Below, piece by piece: positions 19,956 to 28,690 of a DNA stretch of 64,000 nucleotides. This DNA is from Neobacillus sp. SuZ13. GTDB taxonomy: Bacteria; Bacillota; Bacilli; Bacillales; Cytobacillaceae. The stretch spans positions 1,845,501 through 1,909,500 of the forward strand of contig NZ_CP126107.1 of the NCBI RefSeq assembly GCF_030123365.1, written 5' to 3'. Numbering within the stretch: the stretch's first letter is position 1; each line of letters starts with the position of its first letter. The translations under genes and the position numbers were made by a program. Under the pieces are notes generated by a model that was not told the origin of the DNA, did not search any database, and saw nothing but the letters and a program-made list of their open reading frames with translations.

Positions 19956-19993
19956 GAAAGACCACTATTACAAATGATAGTGGTCTTTCTATT
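19956..19993 (+). terminator. Terminator after the SCO lipoprotein gene
   Basis: A perfect 13-bp stem GAAAGACCACTAT / ATAGTGGTCTTTC with an 8-nt loop, then TATTT. Confidence 0.85.
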
Positions 19994-20091
19994 TAAAAAA
20001 ATAATTGCTTAATAGAGAATTTTTTTGTAAAATATTCCATATTATGTGAACCTGAGAAGGGCATAGAGTAGAGAATACGGAGGAGAAAAAT

Positions 20092-20739
20092 ATGAGAAAA
20101 AACTTGAAATTAATCCTGGCATTTTTACTTGTTTTTACATTATTTCAACCAATGAGTGAAGCTTCTGCTGCAACGAAAAAAATAACTGTGTCCTCAAGTA
20201 GTGCAAAAGTTTATTCAGGGCCAGGAACGAAATATAGGGTCTTAGGTAAAGTGTATAAGGGGAAAACCTTAACTGTTTATTCGATTACAAAAAATAACTA
20301 TTATAAAATTTTATATAAAAGTAAAAAAGCATATATTTCGAAAAAATACGTTAAAATAGCAACAGCCAAGAGTTATAAAAAATATAGCGGTAGATGGTTT
20401 ACCTCTGCAACAAGTAAACCAGGTGTTGGTTTGGATTTAAAGTTTACGAGTAACAATAAAGCAAAAATTAATCTATATGGAATCTGGTGGTCCATGCCGG
20501 ATGGTTCCAATGCAAGGGAATCAGATACAGACAAATATACGATTACCTTTGATAAAAATGGAGTTGGAAAAGTTAAATTTATAGAAGGATATGCTTTAAA
20601 CAAAGGGATCGCAACTGTTAAATTAAGCGGAAACAATGTTTATTTAACAGTTGTTTATCCAAGTTCTTATCCTGAAAATGAATTCATGGGGTCTTATATC
20701 TACGAGGGTAAACATAAATTAGTAAAAAGAAAATTCTAA
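20092..20739 (+). CDS. Secreted SH3-domain protein
   Basis: Protein of 215 aa with a Sec signal peptide (MRKNLKLILAFLLVFTLF..., likely cleavage after SEASA) and a bacterial SH3 domain at about residues 30-90 (KVYSGPGTKYRVLGKVYKGK). The C-terminal half (90-215) is Lys/Tyr/Gly-rich beta-like sequence that I cannot assign. Cell-wall binding is the usual SH3 role; no catalytic domain is present. CGGAGGAGAAA precedes the ATG. Confidence 0.8.
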   Translation: MRKNLKLILAFLLVFTLFQPMSEASAATKKITVSSSSAKVYSGPGTKYRVLGKVYKGKTLTVYSITKNNYYKILYKSKKAYISKKYVKIATAKSYKKYSGRWFTSATSKPGVGLDLKFTSNNKAKINLYGIWWSMPDGSNARESDTDKYTITFDKNGVGKVKFIEGYALNKGIATVKLSGNNVYLTVVYPSSYPENEFMGSYIYEGKHKLVKRKF

Positions 20740-20750
20740 TCAAAGATTTT

Positions 20751-20796
20751 AAAGGGGTTGACGTACACTGCTTAGGTGTTCGTCAACCCCTTTTTA
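20751..20796 (+). terminator. Terminator after the SH3 protein gene
   Basis: A perfect 13-bp stem AAAGGGGTTGACG / CGTCAACCCCTTT with a 17-nt loop and following T residues. Confidence 0.9.
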
Positions 20797-20866
20797 AATT
20801 CGAGATAGTCAGTGGATTTTTAAAAACCAAATAAAAAACAAAATTTTAGGTTTTATATTCAAAAAT

Positions 20867-20879
20867 AAACAAAAGTAAT
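20867..20879 (+). promoter_or_regulatory. Motif shared upstream of rhamnose genes (rhaEW copy)
   Basis: AAACAAAAGTAAT lies 57 bp before rhaEW. The identical 13-mer occurs at 47008-47020 upstream of rhaD, and its core CAAAAGTAA at 35036-35044 upstream of rhaB. It is a candidate operator half-site for a rhamnose regulator; the sequence is AT-rich, so chance matches are possible. Confidence 0.35.
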
Positions 20880-20935
20880 ATATAATAATAACGGAAGTTA
20901 ATAAACATATATACATACAAACGGAGGAATCTTGG

Positions 20936-23005
20936 ATGGTTAAAAATCTTTGGGATACTGAAAAAGCTTCACAGGTTTCAAAAGGGGTAGAAGAATTAGT
21001 GTATCGCTCCAATTTAATTGGAACAGATCGTGCCGTATGTAACTGGGGTGGCGGCAATACTTCAATGAAAACAATTGAAAAGGATTTCCGTGGACGCGAT
21101 ATCGAGGTAATGTGGGTAAAAGGCAGCGGTTCTGATTTAGCGACTATGAAAGCACAAAACTTTACTGGATTAAATTTAGAAGATATTCGTCCATTATTTG
21201 AACGCGATGAAATGACAGATGAAGATATGGTTGCTTATCTTTCACATTGTATGATTGACAGCAAACATCCAAGAGCTTCGATTGAAACATTATTACATGC
21301 GTTCTTGCCATTTAAACATGTAGATCATACACATCCAGATGCGATTATTAGCCTTTGCTGTGCTGATAACGGAAAACAGCTTGCCGAAGAGATTTTTGGA
21401 AATCGTTTTGTCTGGGTCCCGTATGTACGTCCTGGCTTTACACTTTCAAAAATGATCGCAGAAGGAGTTAAAAATAACCCCAATGCTGAGCTTGTTTTAA
21501 TGGAAAAACACGGACTTGTTACGTGGGGAGAAACATCTGAACAGTCTTACGCAAAAACAATTGAAATCATCAATGAAGCAGAACAATATATTAATGAAAG
21601 AATCGATGAAGCGTCGGTATTTGGCGGACAAAAATATCAATCTCTTTCTGAGGAAGAAGCAACCAGTATTTTAGCAAAAGTAATGCCAATCATCCGCGGT
21701 GCAGTAAGTGAAGAAAAGAAAATGCTGCTAACCTATGATCGTGGAGAAGATGTTTTGCAATTTGTTAACAGCCAAAATGCACCTGAGCTTTCACAAATCG
21801 GTGCGGCATGTCCAGACCATTTAGTTCACACAAAAATGCTTCCACTTTATATTAACTGGAATCCACAATCAAAAGACGTGGATGTCCTAATTGCTAGTAT
21901 TAAAGAGGGCGTTGCCAGTTTCAAAGCAGCTTACCAAGAATATTTTGATCGTAACAAAAATCAAGGCGATAAAATGTTTGAACCAGCTCCACGTGTCATC
22001 CTCATTCCTGGGGTTGGTATGGTGAACTCTGGTAAAGACATTAATAATTCTAGAGTGAGCGGTGCCTTATACCATCGTGCGATTGCTGTTATGAAAGGTT
22101 CTACCACATTAGGAAACTTTGTATCTTTAAGCGAGAATGAATCCTATAACGTGGAATATTGGCCATTAGAGCTATATAAATTAACTCTTGCTCCACAAGA
22201 GGCAGAATTTTCTAGAAAAGTAGCTTTTATCACTGGTGGAGCTGGCGGAATTGGCAGTGCAACAGCTCGTCGCCTTGTTTCAGAAGGTGCTCATGTGGTG
22301 CTAGCTGATCTAAATTTAGAAGGTGCAGAAAAAGTTGCTGCTGAAATTAACGAAAAATTCGGAGCTAATCGTGCTCTTGCTGTTAAGATGGATGTTACGA
22401 GTGAAGAGCAAGTTCATACTGCTTTTAATCAAACCGCACTAACATATGGCGGTGTAGACATTATTGTAAACAATGCAGGTCTTGCAACATCAAGTCCATT
22501 CGAAGAAACAACTCTCAAAGAGTGGAATCTAAATATGAATGTATTAGGTACAGGTTACTTCTTAGTTGCCCGCGAAGCATTTAAGCAAATGAAAGAACAA
22601 GCGATTGGCGGTAACATGGTGTTTATTGGATCGAAAAACTCTGTGTACGCTGGTAAGAATGCTGCAGCCTACAGCTCTGTGAAAGCACTAGAAACACACC
22701 TAGCAAGATGCATTGCGGCTGAAGGAGGCGAATATGGAATTCGTGTAAACTCTGTTCTTCCGGATGCGGTTCTTCAAGGTTCAGCAATTTGGGGTTCAAG
22801 ATGGCGTGAGGAACGTGCTGCAGCATATGGGATCGAACCGGATCAATTAGAAGAGCATTACCGTAAACGCACGACCTTACTCGTAAATATTTATCCATCA
22901 GATATTGCAGAATCAATTGCATTCTTTGCTTCATCAAAATCAGACAGAACAACTGGATGTATGTTAACGGTGGATGGCGGAGTGCCTGCTGCATTTACTA
23001 GATAA
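20936..23005 (+). CDS. rhaEW: Bifunctional rhamnulose-1-phosphate aldolase/lactaldehyde dehydrogenase
   Basis: Fusion protein of 689 aa, the same length as B. subtilis YuxG (RhaEW). The N-terminal class II aldolase domain (about residues 15-400) contains HTHPDAI, the zinc His pair. The C-terminal SDR domain (about 425-685) has TGGAGGIG, NNAG, Ser and YSSVK. It splits L-rhamnulose-1-phosphate into DHAP and L-lactaldehyde and oxidises or reduces the latter. Strong ACGGAGGAAT site. It stands apart from rhaB/rhaA (35 kb) and rhaD (47 kb). Confidence 0.93.
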   Translation: MVKNLWDTEKASQVSKGVEELVYRSNLIGTDRAVCNWGGGNTSMKTIEKDFRGRDIEVMWVKGSGSDLATMKAQNFTGLNLEDIRPLFERDEMTDEDMVAYLSHCMIDSKHPRASIETLLHAFLPFKHVDHTHPDAIISLCCADNGKQLAEEIFGNRFVWVPYVRPGFTLSKMIAEGVKNNPNAELVLMEKHGLVTWGETSEQSYAKTIEIINEAEQYINERIDEASVFGGQKYQSLSEEEATSILAKVMPIIRGAVSEEKKMLLTYDRGEDVLQFVNSQNAPELSQIGAACPDHLVHTKMLPLYINWNPQSKDVDVLIASIKEGVASFKAAYQEYFDRNKNQGDKMFEPAPRVILIPGVGMVNSGKDINNSRVSGALYHRAIAVMKGSTTLGNFVSLSENESYNVEYWPLELYKLTLAPQEAEFSRKVAFITGGAGGIGSATARRLVSEGAHVVLADLNLEGAEKVAAEINEKFGANRALAVKMDVTSEEQVHTAFNQTALTYGGVDIIVNNAGLATSSPFEETTLKEWNLNMNVLGTGYFLVAREAFKQMKEQAIGGNMVFIGSKNSVYAGKNAAAYSSVKALETHLARCIAAEGGEYGIRVNSVLPDAVLQGSAIWGSRWREERAAAYGIEPDQLEEHYRKRTTLLVNIYPSDIAESIAFFASSKSDRTTGCMLTVDGGVPAAFTR

Positions 23006-23041
23006 GATTTTTACGTCAAAGCTTTCTGGAGTGATATGATT

Positions 23042-23167
23042 ATGCAGAAATTAAGCATGGAACAATTGCTCGAAACACTAAATAAAGCAATTGAATTAAA
23101 TTTAAGACAAGACTTTATTGATTTACTAGTAAACGAGTTAGATAGAAAACGATTCTTGATTAATTAA
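23042..23167 (+). CDS. sda: Sporulation histidine kinase inhibitor Sda
   Basis: A 41-aa protein, MQKLSMEQLLETLNKAIELN... to ...RKRFLIN. The pattern KLS.E.L...KA.E.NL..DFI.L...E..R matches Sda, the helical-hairpin inhibitor that binds KinA/KinB and blocks sporulation after DNA damage or replication stress. ATG 23042 matches the Sda N-terminus; an in-frame ATG at 23036 is closer to the GGAG (23028) site. It sits between rhaEW and a strong terminator. I see no DnaA box nearby, unlike the B. subtilis sda promoter. Confidence 0.8.
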   Translation: MQKLSMEQLLETLNKAIELNLRQDFIDLLVNELDRKRFLIN

Positions 23168-23168
23168 C

Positions 23169-23207
23169 AAAAAAGTTGACTCCTATATAAATGGGGTCAA
23201 CTTTTTT
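23169..23207. terminator. Bidirectional terminator between sda and praH
   Basis: A 12-bp stem AAAAAAGTTGAC / GTCAACTTTTTT serves both convergent genes with T runs on either strand. Confidence 0.88.
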
Positions 23208-23210
23208 CAT

Positions 23211-24146
23211 CTATACGAAGATCGAACTTGCACCTTTTGTATTAAATTCCTTTGGAGGCCACATCGAGAGGTCAAAAGGGTAATCAGAACCTGGAACGAC
23301 TCTGTCTTCTCCGACTGTTTTAATAAGAAAATCAATACTATCAGGGCTCCATAAAACGGTATCATACCAGAATCGATTTAAGTATTCAGATGGTTTTGCT
23401 TTCAGTTTGGAAGAGACTAGCCCCCATTGTTCATAACCTTTATCAAGTCTGCCAATTTGATAGGGCAGGAAACCTCCGCCATGTGCAAATAGTATTTTTA
23501 CATTCGGATATAGATCAATCATTCCGCTTAAAAGAATATCTGTTGCACAAACAGTTGTTTCCCAAGGTACCCCAATTAAATTAGGCATCATTCTTCGCTT
23601 TAAGCGAGGGTCTTCACATAGTAAGGGGTGAATAAAAACAATCGCATGTAATCGATTGGCTTCTTCGAAGAAAGGGATAAAAATGTCATCAGATAACATA
23701 TGGTCAGATAAACCCGGACCAATGATGACTCCTTTTAATCCCAGATTCATCGCCTGATTTAATACTTGAGCCGCTTTATCAGGATTGATGAGAGGGACAG
23801 TACCTAAGGCAGATAGTTTCTGAGGTGTTTTATTGGTCCAATCGGCTAATGTATGATTGTATATTGCGGCCATTTCAGTGGTTATTTCTTCAGGGAAATC
23901 ATACAGAAACAGTTGGGGGATTGGTGAGATAAGTGAATGAGAAACACCCGCTTTTTCTTGTTCGGTCAAATAATATTCACCATCAATAAAACCCTTTTTT
24001 AGCTCAAACCCCCATTTTTCATTAATCGTTAAGAAAGGCTCTTTGGTGTCATCTTTTTGGCTCCATTTCGCATTAATGATCTTTTGATGTTCTTGCAGCC
24101 AAACGATTACTTCAGGTGGAATAAAATGAGTATGAAAATCAAGCAT
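23211..24146 (-). CDS. praH: ACMSD-like amidohydrolase, probable 5-carboxy-2-hydroxymuconate-6-semialdehyde decarboxylase
   Basis: Amidohydrolase-2 family protein of 311 aa. Metal-site motifs are HTH at residues 5-7, IHPLL, AHGGG (ILFAHGGGFLPYQIGR) and PGSDYPFD near the C-terminus. ACMSD-type enzymes decarboxylate muconate semialdehydes. Among pra genes the fitting step is removal of the carboxyl from the 2,3-ring-cleavage product of protocatechuate, giving 2-hydroxymuconate semialdehyde. It is read with the IclR gene (25-nt gap) and away from praB. The substrate is inferred from context. Confidence 0.72.
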   Translation of the reverse strand: MLDFHTHFIPPEVIVWLQEHQKIINAKWSQKDDTKEPFLTINEKWGFELKKGFIDGEYYLTEQEKAGVSHSLISPIPQLFLYDFPEEITTEMAAIYNHTLADWTNKTPQKLSALGTVPLINPDKAAQVLNQAMNLGLKGVIIGPGLSDHMLSDDIFIPFFEEANRLHAIVFIHPLLCEDPRLKRRMMPNLIGVPWETTVCATDILLSGMIDLYPNVKILFAHGGGFLPYQIGRLDKGYEQWGLVSSKLKAKPSEYLNRFWYDTVLWSPDSIDFLIKTVGEDRVVPGSDYPFDLSMWPPKEFNTKGASSIFV

Positions 24147-24171
24147 TAACTTTCACTCCTATACGATTATA

Positions 24172-24954
24172 TTAATCTATTTTTCGATAGCCCATATTTC
24201 TAGAAATATCTAAACCAGCACTAATTACTTTTTTAGCTATACTTTGAATTTTATGAGGTGGGAATCGCTGCTTTGGACCCACAATGGACAAGGCTGCAAT
24301 TACTTTTCCTTTGTAATCATAAATCGGTGCAGCAATAGAAGTGACTCCATCAAGTAATTCTTCGACACTAGATGCATAGCCATTTTTCCTTACTTCACGT
24401 AAGTGAGCATGAAGCATATCGGTGTCTGTGATCGTGTTTTTTGAGAATTTATGAAGCCCTTTTTCGATTACGCTCTTCGTCACATCTTCATCAGAGAATG
24501 CTAGTAAAACTTTCCCTGAACTTGTACAGTAAGGCGGATTTCTTCGTCCAACATGAGTTAAGAATCGAACAGGATGATTGCATTCTACTTTATGAAGATA
24601 GATGACATCCGACTGATCTAAAACAGATATGTGAGCGGTTTCACCAAGTGTGTCAACTAGCTTGTTTAAGACCGGCTGTGAGTCACGATAGATATCCATT
24701 GAACTATATACGACACCGCTAAGAGTAAGAATAGAGAGGCCTAAGCGATATTTTTTCGTTTCGGGATCTTTATGCACGAACCCTTCGCTTGCAAGGGTTG
24801 CCATGGTCCGGCTGACTGTACTTTTGTTTAATCCTAGAGAAGTTGAAATTTCACCAATTTTCTTTTCAGGTTCATCCATCGAGAAACTATTTAAGATCCG
24901 AAGAGCATTTTTTAAGGAAGAAAGATAATTTTCTTCCTGTTTCTTTGTTTCCAT
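24172..24954 (-). CDS. IclR family transcriptional regulator of the pra cluster
   Basis: Regulator of 260 aa with an N-terminal winged helix-turn-helix (KIGEISTSLGLNKSTVSRTM) and a C-terminal IclR effector domain (NPPYCTSSGKVLLAF; ITDTDMLHAHLREVRKNGYA). It is divergent from praB and upstream of praH, so it most likely controls both arms in response to a pathway aromatic. ATG 24954 is preferred (8 nt after GGAGG); GTG 24957 is alternative. A 7-7-7 palindrome at 25076 is a candidate operator. Confidence 0.88.
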   Translation of the reverse strand: METKKQEENYLSSLKNALRILNSFSMDEPEKKIGEISTSLGLNKSTVSRTMATLASEGFVHKDPETKKYRLGLSILTLSGVVYSSMDIYRDSQPVLNKLVDTLGETAHISVLDQSDVIYLHKVECNHPVRFLTHVGRRNPPYCTSSGKVLLAFSDEDVTKSVIEKGLHKFSKNTITDTDMLHAHLREVRKNGYASSVEELLDGVTSIAAPIYDYKGKVIAALSIVGPKQRFPPHKIQSIAKKVISAGLDISRNMGYRKID

Positions 24955-25075
24955 CACTCATTCCTCCCTCTACCCACTGTTTCATTATGTAAAACTAGGT
25001 TCCTTTATAGTGGTCAATATATCAAAAGAAAAATGAAAAGAAAAGTTATTTTTTAAAAATTAAAATTATTTTTAA

Positions 25076-25096
25076 TTGTTTCACATATAGAAACAA
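25076..25096. promoter_or_regulatory. Palindromic operator candidate between iclR and praB
   Basis: TTGTTTC-N7-GAAACAA is a perfect dyad in the 218-bp divergent region, 77 bp before praB. Size and symmetry suit an IclR-family dimer. No direct evidence of binding. Confidence 0.5.
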
Positions 25097-25172
25097 CGGT
25101 GTTGTATATGAAATTGAAAGGGGATATCTTCTAGTTAAGAAAATATAGTTTTTTAATTGGAGGAATAAAAAG

Positions 25173-26636
25173 ATGACTGTCGAAACAAGAGTAAAGGCTA
25201 TCAATTGTTTGCATTTCATTAACGGCCAATTTGTTGAGTCGCATAACAAAAAAACATTTGAAAATATTAATCCTGCCACTGAAGAAGTTTTAGGGATGGT
25301 AGCAGAAGGGGGAAAAGACGAGGTTGATTATGCCGTAGCAGCCGCCCGCAGAGCATTCAATGGCAGTTGGAAAAAGATGACGACAGGAGAACGTTCAAAG
25401 ATTCTTCGTCGAATAGGAGATTTAATCCTCGAAAGACAAGAGGAATTAGCCCGGTTGGAATCGTTGGACACTGGTAAACCGTTCTGGTTGGCTAATAGTA
25501 TTGATGTCCCGAGGGCTGCTTATAATTTCCACTTTTTTGCTGATTATATGATTTCTGTTAATACGGATGCAAACCAACAGGATGACATAGCCATTCATTA
25601 CTCCTATCGGCGCCCAGTTGGGGTAGTTGGTATTATTAAACCTTGGAATTTGCCATTATTATTACTGACTTGGAAATTAGCACCATGTTTAGCGATGGGC
25701 AATACAGCCGTGATTAAACCAGCAGAATGGACTCCGATGACGGCAACGGTATTGATGGAAATTTGTAAAGAAGCTGGGGTTCCAGATGGAGTGGTTAATC
25801 TTGTACATGGCTTCGGACCAAATTCCGCAGGCGGTGCCATTTCGGAACATCCTGATGTCGATGCGATTTCCTTCATTGGTGAGCCAGGAACCGGATCTTC
25901 TATTATGAAGGCTGCATCAAGTTCATTAAAGAGATTGTCGTTTGAATTAGGAGGGAAAAATCCTAACATTATTTTTGCCGATTCGGATCTGGATGAAGTG
26001 GTCGAAACAACAATCAAATCAAGTTTTATTAACCAAGGTGAAGTTTGTCTCTGCGGTTCACGCATTTATGTTGAGCGCCCGGCGTATGAAGAATTCCTGA
26101 ACAAATTTGTAGCAAAGGTTAAAAACTTAAAAGTAGGGCTTCCAGAAAATGAAGATACAAAGGTGGGGGCATTAATCAGTAAGGAACATTATGACCGGGT
26201 TAATAGCTATATTGAAATTGCCCGCAATGATGGTGCGACCATTCTGACAGGAGGAAAACGTCCAGATGGGTTTGAAAAAGGATATTATTTAGAACCCACG
26301 ATCATCACAGGAGTAGACCGGAATTCCCGTTGTGTCCGTGAAGAGATTTTTGGGCCGGTTGTAACAGTAATGCCTTTTGATATGGAAGAAGAAGTGATCA
26401 TGCAGGCAAATGATACCCATTTTGGTTTAAGTGCAACGATTTGGACAAACGATTTAAGACGGGCGCACCGGGTTGCTCATCAAATTGAAGCAGGCATCAT
26501 TTGGGTAAACACTTGGTTTCTACGTGACCTGCGCACCCCATTTGGAGGGATGAAAAATAGTGGAATTGGCAGAACAGGCGGAATGCATAGCATTGATTTT
26601 TACTCTGAATTATCCAATATTACGATTAAATTATAA
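25173..26636 (+). CDS. praB: 2-hydroxymuconate semialdehyde dehydrogenase
   Basis: Aldehyde dehydrogenase of 487 aa in the XylG/DmpC group. It has NAD-binding PWNLPLLLLTWKLAPCLAMGN, catalytic Glu in FELGGKNPNI, catalytic Cys in NQGEVCLCGSRIY and the ending IGRTGGMHSIDFYS, which is typical of HMS dehydrogenases. It oxidises 2-hydroxymuconate semialdehyde to 2-hydroxymuconate. It is first gene of the rightward pra operon; a well-spaced GGAGG precedes ATG 25173. Confidence 0.88.
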   Translation: MTVETRVKAINCLHFINGQFVESHNKKTFENINPATEEVLGMVAEGGKDEVDYAVAAARRAFNGSWKKMTTGERSKILRRIGDLILERQEELARLESLDTGKPFWLANSIDVPRAAYNFHFFADYMISVNTDANQQDDIAIHYSYRRPVGVVGIIKPWNLPLLLLTWKLAPCLAMGNTAVIKPAEWTPMTATVLMEICKEAGVPDGVVNLVHGFGPNSAGGAISEHPDVDAISFIGEPGTGSSIMKAASSSLKRLSFELGGKNPNIIFADSDLDEVVETTIKSSFINQGEVCLCGSRIYVERPAYEEFLNKFVAKVKNLKVGLPENEDTKVGALISKEHYDRVNSYIEIARNDGATILTGGKRPDGFEKGYYLEPTIITGVDRNSRCVREEIFGPVVTVMPFDMEEEVIMQANDTHFGLSATIWTNDLRRAHRVAHQIEAGIIWVNTWFLRDLRTPFGGMKNSGIGRTGGMHSIDFYSELSNITIKL

Positions 26637-26653
26637 GAAGGGGAGTCATTCTT

Positions 26654-27430
26654 TTGACGGACAAAATAAAGCAATATGCAGAAAAACTAGCTGAAGCGGA
26701 GAACACACGGATCGGTACGGTTCCGCTTACTTCAGTAGATTCAACACTGACAGTAAAAGAAGCCTATTATATTCAGTTGGAAAATATTCAGCGCAAAATA
26801 GAACAGGGACAAATCATAGTAGGGAAAAAGATCGGATTAACGTCCTTGGCGATGCAGAATTTATTAGGTGTAGATGAACCTGATTACGGACATTTGCTGG
26901 ACAATATGGTGGTAGAAAATGGTGGTCAGATTAATATAGAGCAAGTTCTTCAACCAAAAGTAGAAGCGGAGATTGCCTTTATCCTAAAAAAGGAATTACG
27001 GGGGCCAAATCTAACAGCGCTTGATGTCATTCAGGCAACCGATTATATTGTACCTGCTCTGGAAATCGTCGATAGTAGAATAAAAGATTGGAAAATTAAG
27101 TTGGCTGATACAGTGGCAGACAATGCCTCATCTGGTTTTTATGTGCTTGGTGGTAAGCCAACAAAAATAGCCGATATTGATCTTGAATTAATTGGCATGG
27201 TACTAATGAAAAATGGTGAGCTCGTCAATACGGGGGTGGGTGCAGCGGCTTTAGGAAATCCAGCAAAGTGTGTTGCCTGGTTAGCGAATAAATTAGCCGA
27301 ATTCGATCTCTCGCTAAAAGCAGGCGAAGTGATTCTCTCAGGGGCTTTGTCAGCAGCAGAAGCAGCTCAAAAGGGTGATACATTTACGGCAAGATTCGCT
27401 CATATCGGTCAGGTTAGTGTACGGTTTTAA
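26654..27430 (+). CDS. praE: 2-oxopent-4-enoate hydratase
   Basis: Member of the XylJ/DmpE hydratase-decarboxylase family, 258 aa, starting at TTG 26654 behind AAGGGGAG. Diagnostic runs are KKIGLTSLAMQNLLGVDEPD, PKVEAEIAFILKK, DSRIKDWKIKLADTVADNAS and NTGVGAAALGNP, closest to hydratases. It adds water to 2-oxopent-4-enoate to give 4-hydroxy-2-oxovalerate. It is a paralogue of the next gene; hydratase versus decarboxylase is assigned from sequence type, so a swap of names is possible. Confidence 0.82.
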   Translation: MTDKIKQYAEKLAEAENTRIGTVPLTSVDSTLTVKEAYYIQLENIQRKIEQGQIIVGKKIGLTSLAMQNLLGVDEPDYGHLLDNMVVENGGQINIEQVLQPKVEAEIAFILKKELRGPNLTALDVIQATDYIVPALEIVDSRIKDWKIKLADTVADNASSGFYVLGGKPTKIADIDLELIGMVLMKNGELVNTGVGAAALGNPAKCVAWLANKLAEFDLSLKAGEVILSGALSAAEAAQKGDTFTARFAHIGQVSVRF

Positions 27431-27451
27431 CCGTTTAAAGGAGGAAAGAGG

Positions 27452-28234
27452 ATGAGTCAATACAAAGAGATTGCACACTATTTAGAATCTGCGGAGCTTG
27501 ATAAGCGCGAGGTTGCCAAAGTCACAGTAAACTTGAAGCCTGATTTAACAGTGGAAGAAGCTTATCAAGTACAACAGGAAATTGTACATTCGAAATTAAA
27601 TGAAGGAAAAAAAATCATTGGCCCGAAAATGGGATTAACCAGTCAGGCCAAAATGAAACAAATGGGGATCGAAGAACCGATTTATGGGTATGTGTTTGAT
27701 TATATGATCATTGAAAATGGCGGTCAGGTGCCATTACATGAATTAATTCACCCAAAAGTTGAGGCTGAAATCGCGTTTGTGATTGGAGAAGATATTGAAG
27801 GTCCTGGCGTAACAGGGGCTCAGGTTTTAGCTAAAATCGAGTATGTTTTACCAGCCTTAGAGATTATTGATAGCCGGTACGAAAATTTTCAATTTACCTT
27901 ACCCGACGTGATTGCGGATAATGCTTCAACTTCAAGAGTGGTGTTTGGTACCACCCTTAAAAAGCCGGAGCAATTTGAACTCGATTTAGTTGGGGCAACA
28001 CTTTCAATCAATGGCAAAATCAAGGAATTGGGAGCAGGTGCTGCGGTCCTTGGTCACCCTGCAAATTCCATTGCCGTGCTTGCCAATATGCTGGCAAGAA
28101 AAGGAGAAAAGGTCCGTAAGGGCGATGTAATTCTAACAGGCGGGATTACAAGTGCGGTTCAATTGAAATATGGAGATATTGTAAGCGGTAAATTCGACGG
28201 TCTAGGTGAAGTGGCCTTTACAGTAACTGATTAA
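27452..28234 (+). CDS. praD: 4-oxalocrotonate decarboxylase
   Basis: Member of the XylI/DmpH decarboxylase group, 260 aa. It shows GPKMGLTSQAKMKQMGIEEP, HPKVEAEIAFVIGEDIEGPG, DSRYENFQFTLPDVIADNAS and GAGAAVLGHPANS, the decarboxylase signature with FxFTLPDVIADNAS. It converts 2-oxo-3-hexenedioate to 2-oxopent-4-enoate and in related systems forms a complex with the hydratase. AAAGGAGG precedes ATG 27452. A GC-rich repeat lies directly downstream. Confidence 0.85.
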   Translation: MSQYKEIAHYLESAELDKREVAKVTVNLKPDLTVEEAYQVQQEIVHSKLNEGKKIIGPKMGLTSQAKMKQMGIEEPIYGYVFDYMIIENGGQVPLHELIHPKVEAEIAFVIGEDIEGPGVTGAQVLAKIEYVLPALEIIDSRYENFQFTLPDVIADNASTSRVVFGTTLKKPEQFELDLVGATLSINGKIKELGAGAAVLGHPANSIAVLANMLARKGEKVRKGDVILTGGITSAVQLKYGDIVSGKFDGLGEVAFTVTD

Positions 28235-28247
28235 TAATTTTTGCCAC

Positions 28248-28354
28248 CCTGTTGACCTTCGTACCAGGCACGAAGACTCCTGCGGGGGCAAAGCGATGAG
28301 GAGACTCCCCGGCACCCCCAAGAACCGCTCGTGTCTGGAGCGGAAATCAACAGG
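28248..28354. repeat. GC-rich interspersed repeat, copy 2, inside the pra operon
   Basis: A 107-bp relative of the repeat at 9037. It begins CACCCTGTTGA, contains CACGAAGACTCCTGCGGG and ACTCCCCGG, and ends CTGGAGCGGAAATCAACAGG. It is about 28 bp shorter in the middle, and the inner left arm is altered. It occupies the praD-praC gap, on the same strand orientation as copy 1. Confidence 0.85.
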
Positions 28355-28394
28355 CCACAATAACAGAGCCTAATTTTTAAAAAGGAGAATTTAC

Positions 28395-28580
28395 ATGCCA
28401 ATTATTAATGTTCAAATATTAGAAGGAAGACCAAAAGAGAAAATAGAAGAAGTCATTCACAATATTACTAATACTGTTTCAGAAACATTAGATGCTCCAA
28501 AAGAGAACATAAGAGTCATCGTAACAGAAATTCCAAAATCTCATTGGGGAATAGCTGGGGTACCAGTTTCGAAAAAGTAA
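28395..28580 (+). CDS. praC: 4-oxalocrotonate tautomerase
   Basis: 4-OT family enzyme of 61 aa. Pro2 becomes the catalytic N-terminal proline after Met removal (MPIINVQILEGRPKEK), and the conserved Arg follows at residue 12. It converts 2-hydroxymuconate to 2-oxo-3-hexenedioate, the step before praD. AAAGGAGAA precedes the ATG. The tail WGIAGVPVSKK is typical. Confidence 0.9.
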   Translation: MPIINVQILEGRPKEKIEEVIHNITNTVSETLDAPKENIRVIVTEIPKSHWGIAGVPVSKK

Positions 28581-28649
28581 CCAACATTAAAAGGGAGATT
28601 ATGGCGATAGGGGATATTCCGTCATACTCCCAAGAATGTATATGAACGA

Positions 28650-28663
28650 TGTAAGCGCTAACT
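28650..28663 (+). promoter_or_regulatory. cre site upstream of praA
   Basis: TGTAAGCGCTAACT matches 13 of 14 positions of TGWAANCGNTNWCA, with the central AGCGCT core. It is 28 bp before the praA start and within the operon. CcpA-mediated glucose repression of the ring-cleavage gene is inferred. Confidence 0.65.
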
Positions 28664-28690
28664 AAATAAATTTAAGTTTTGGAGGGTATT

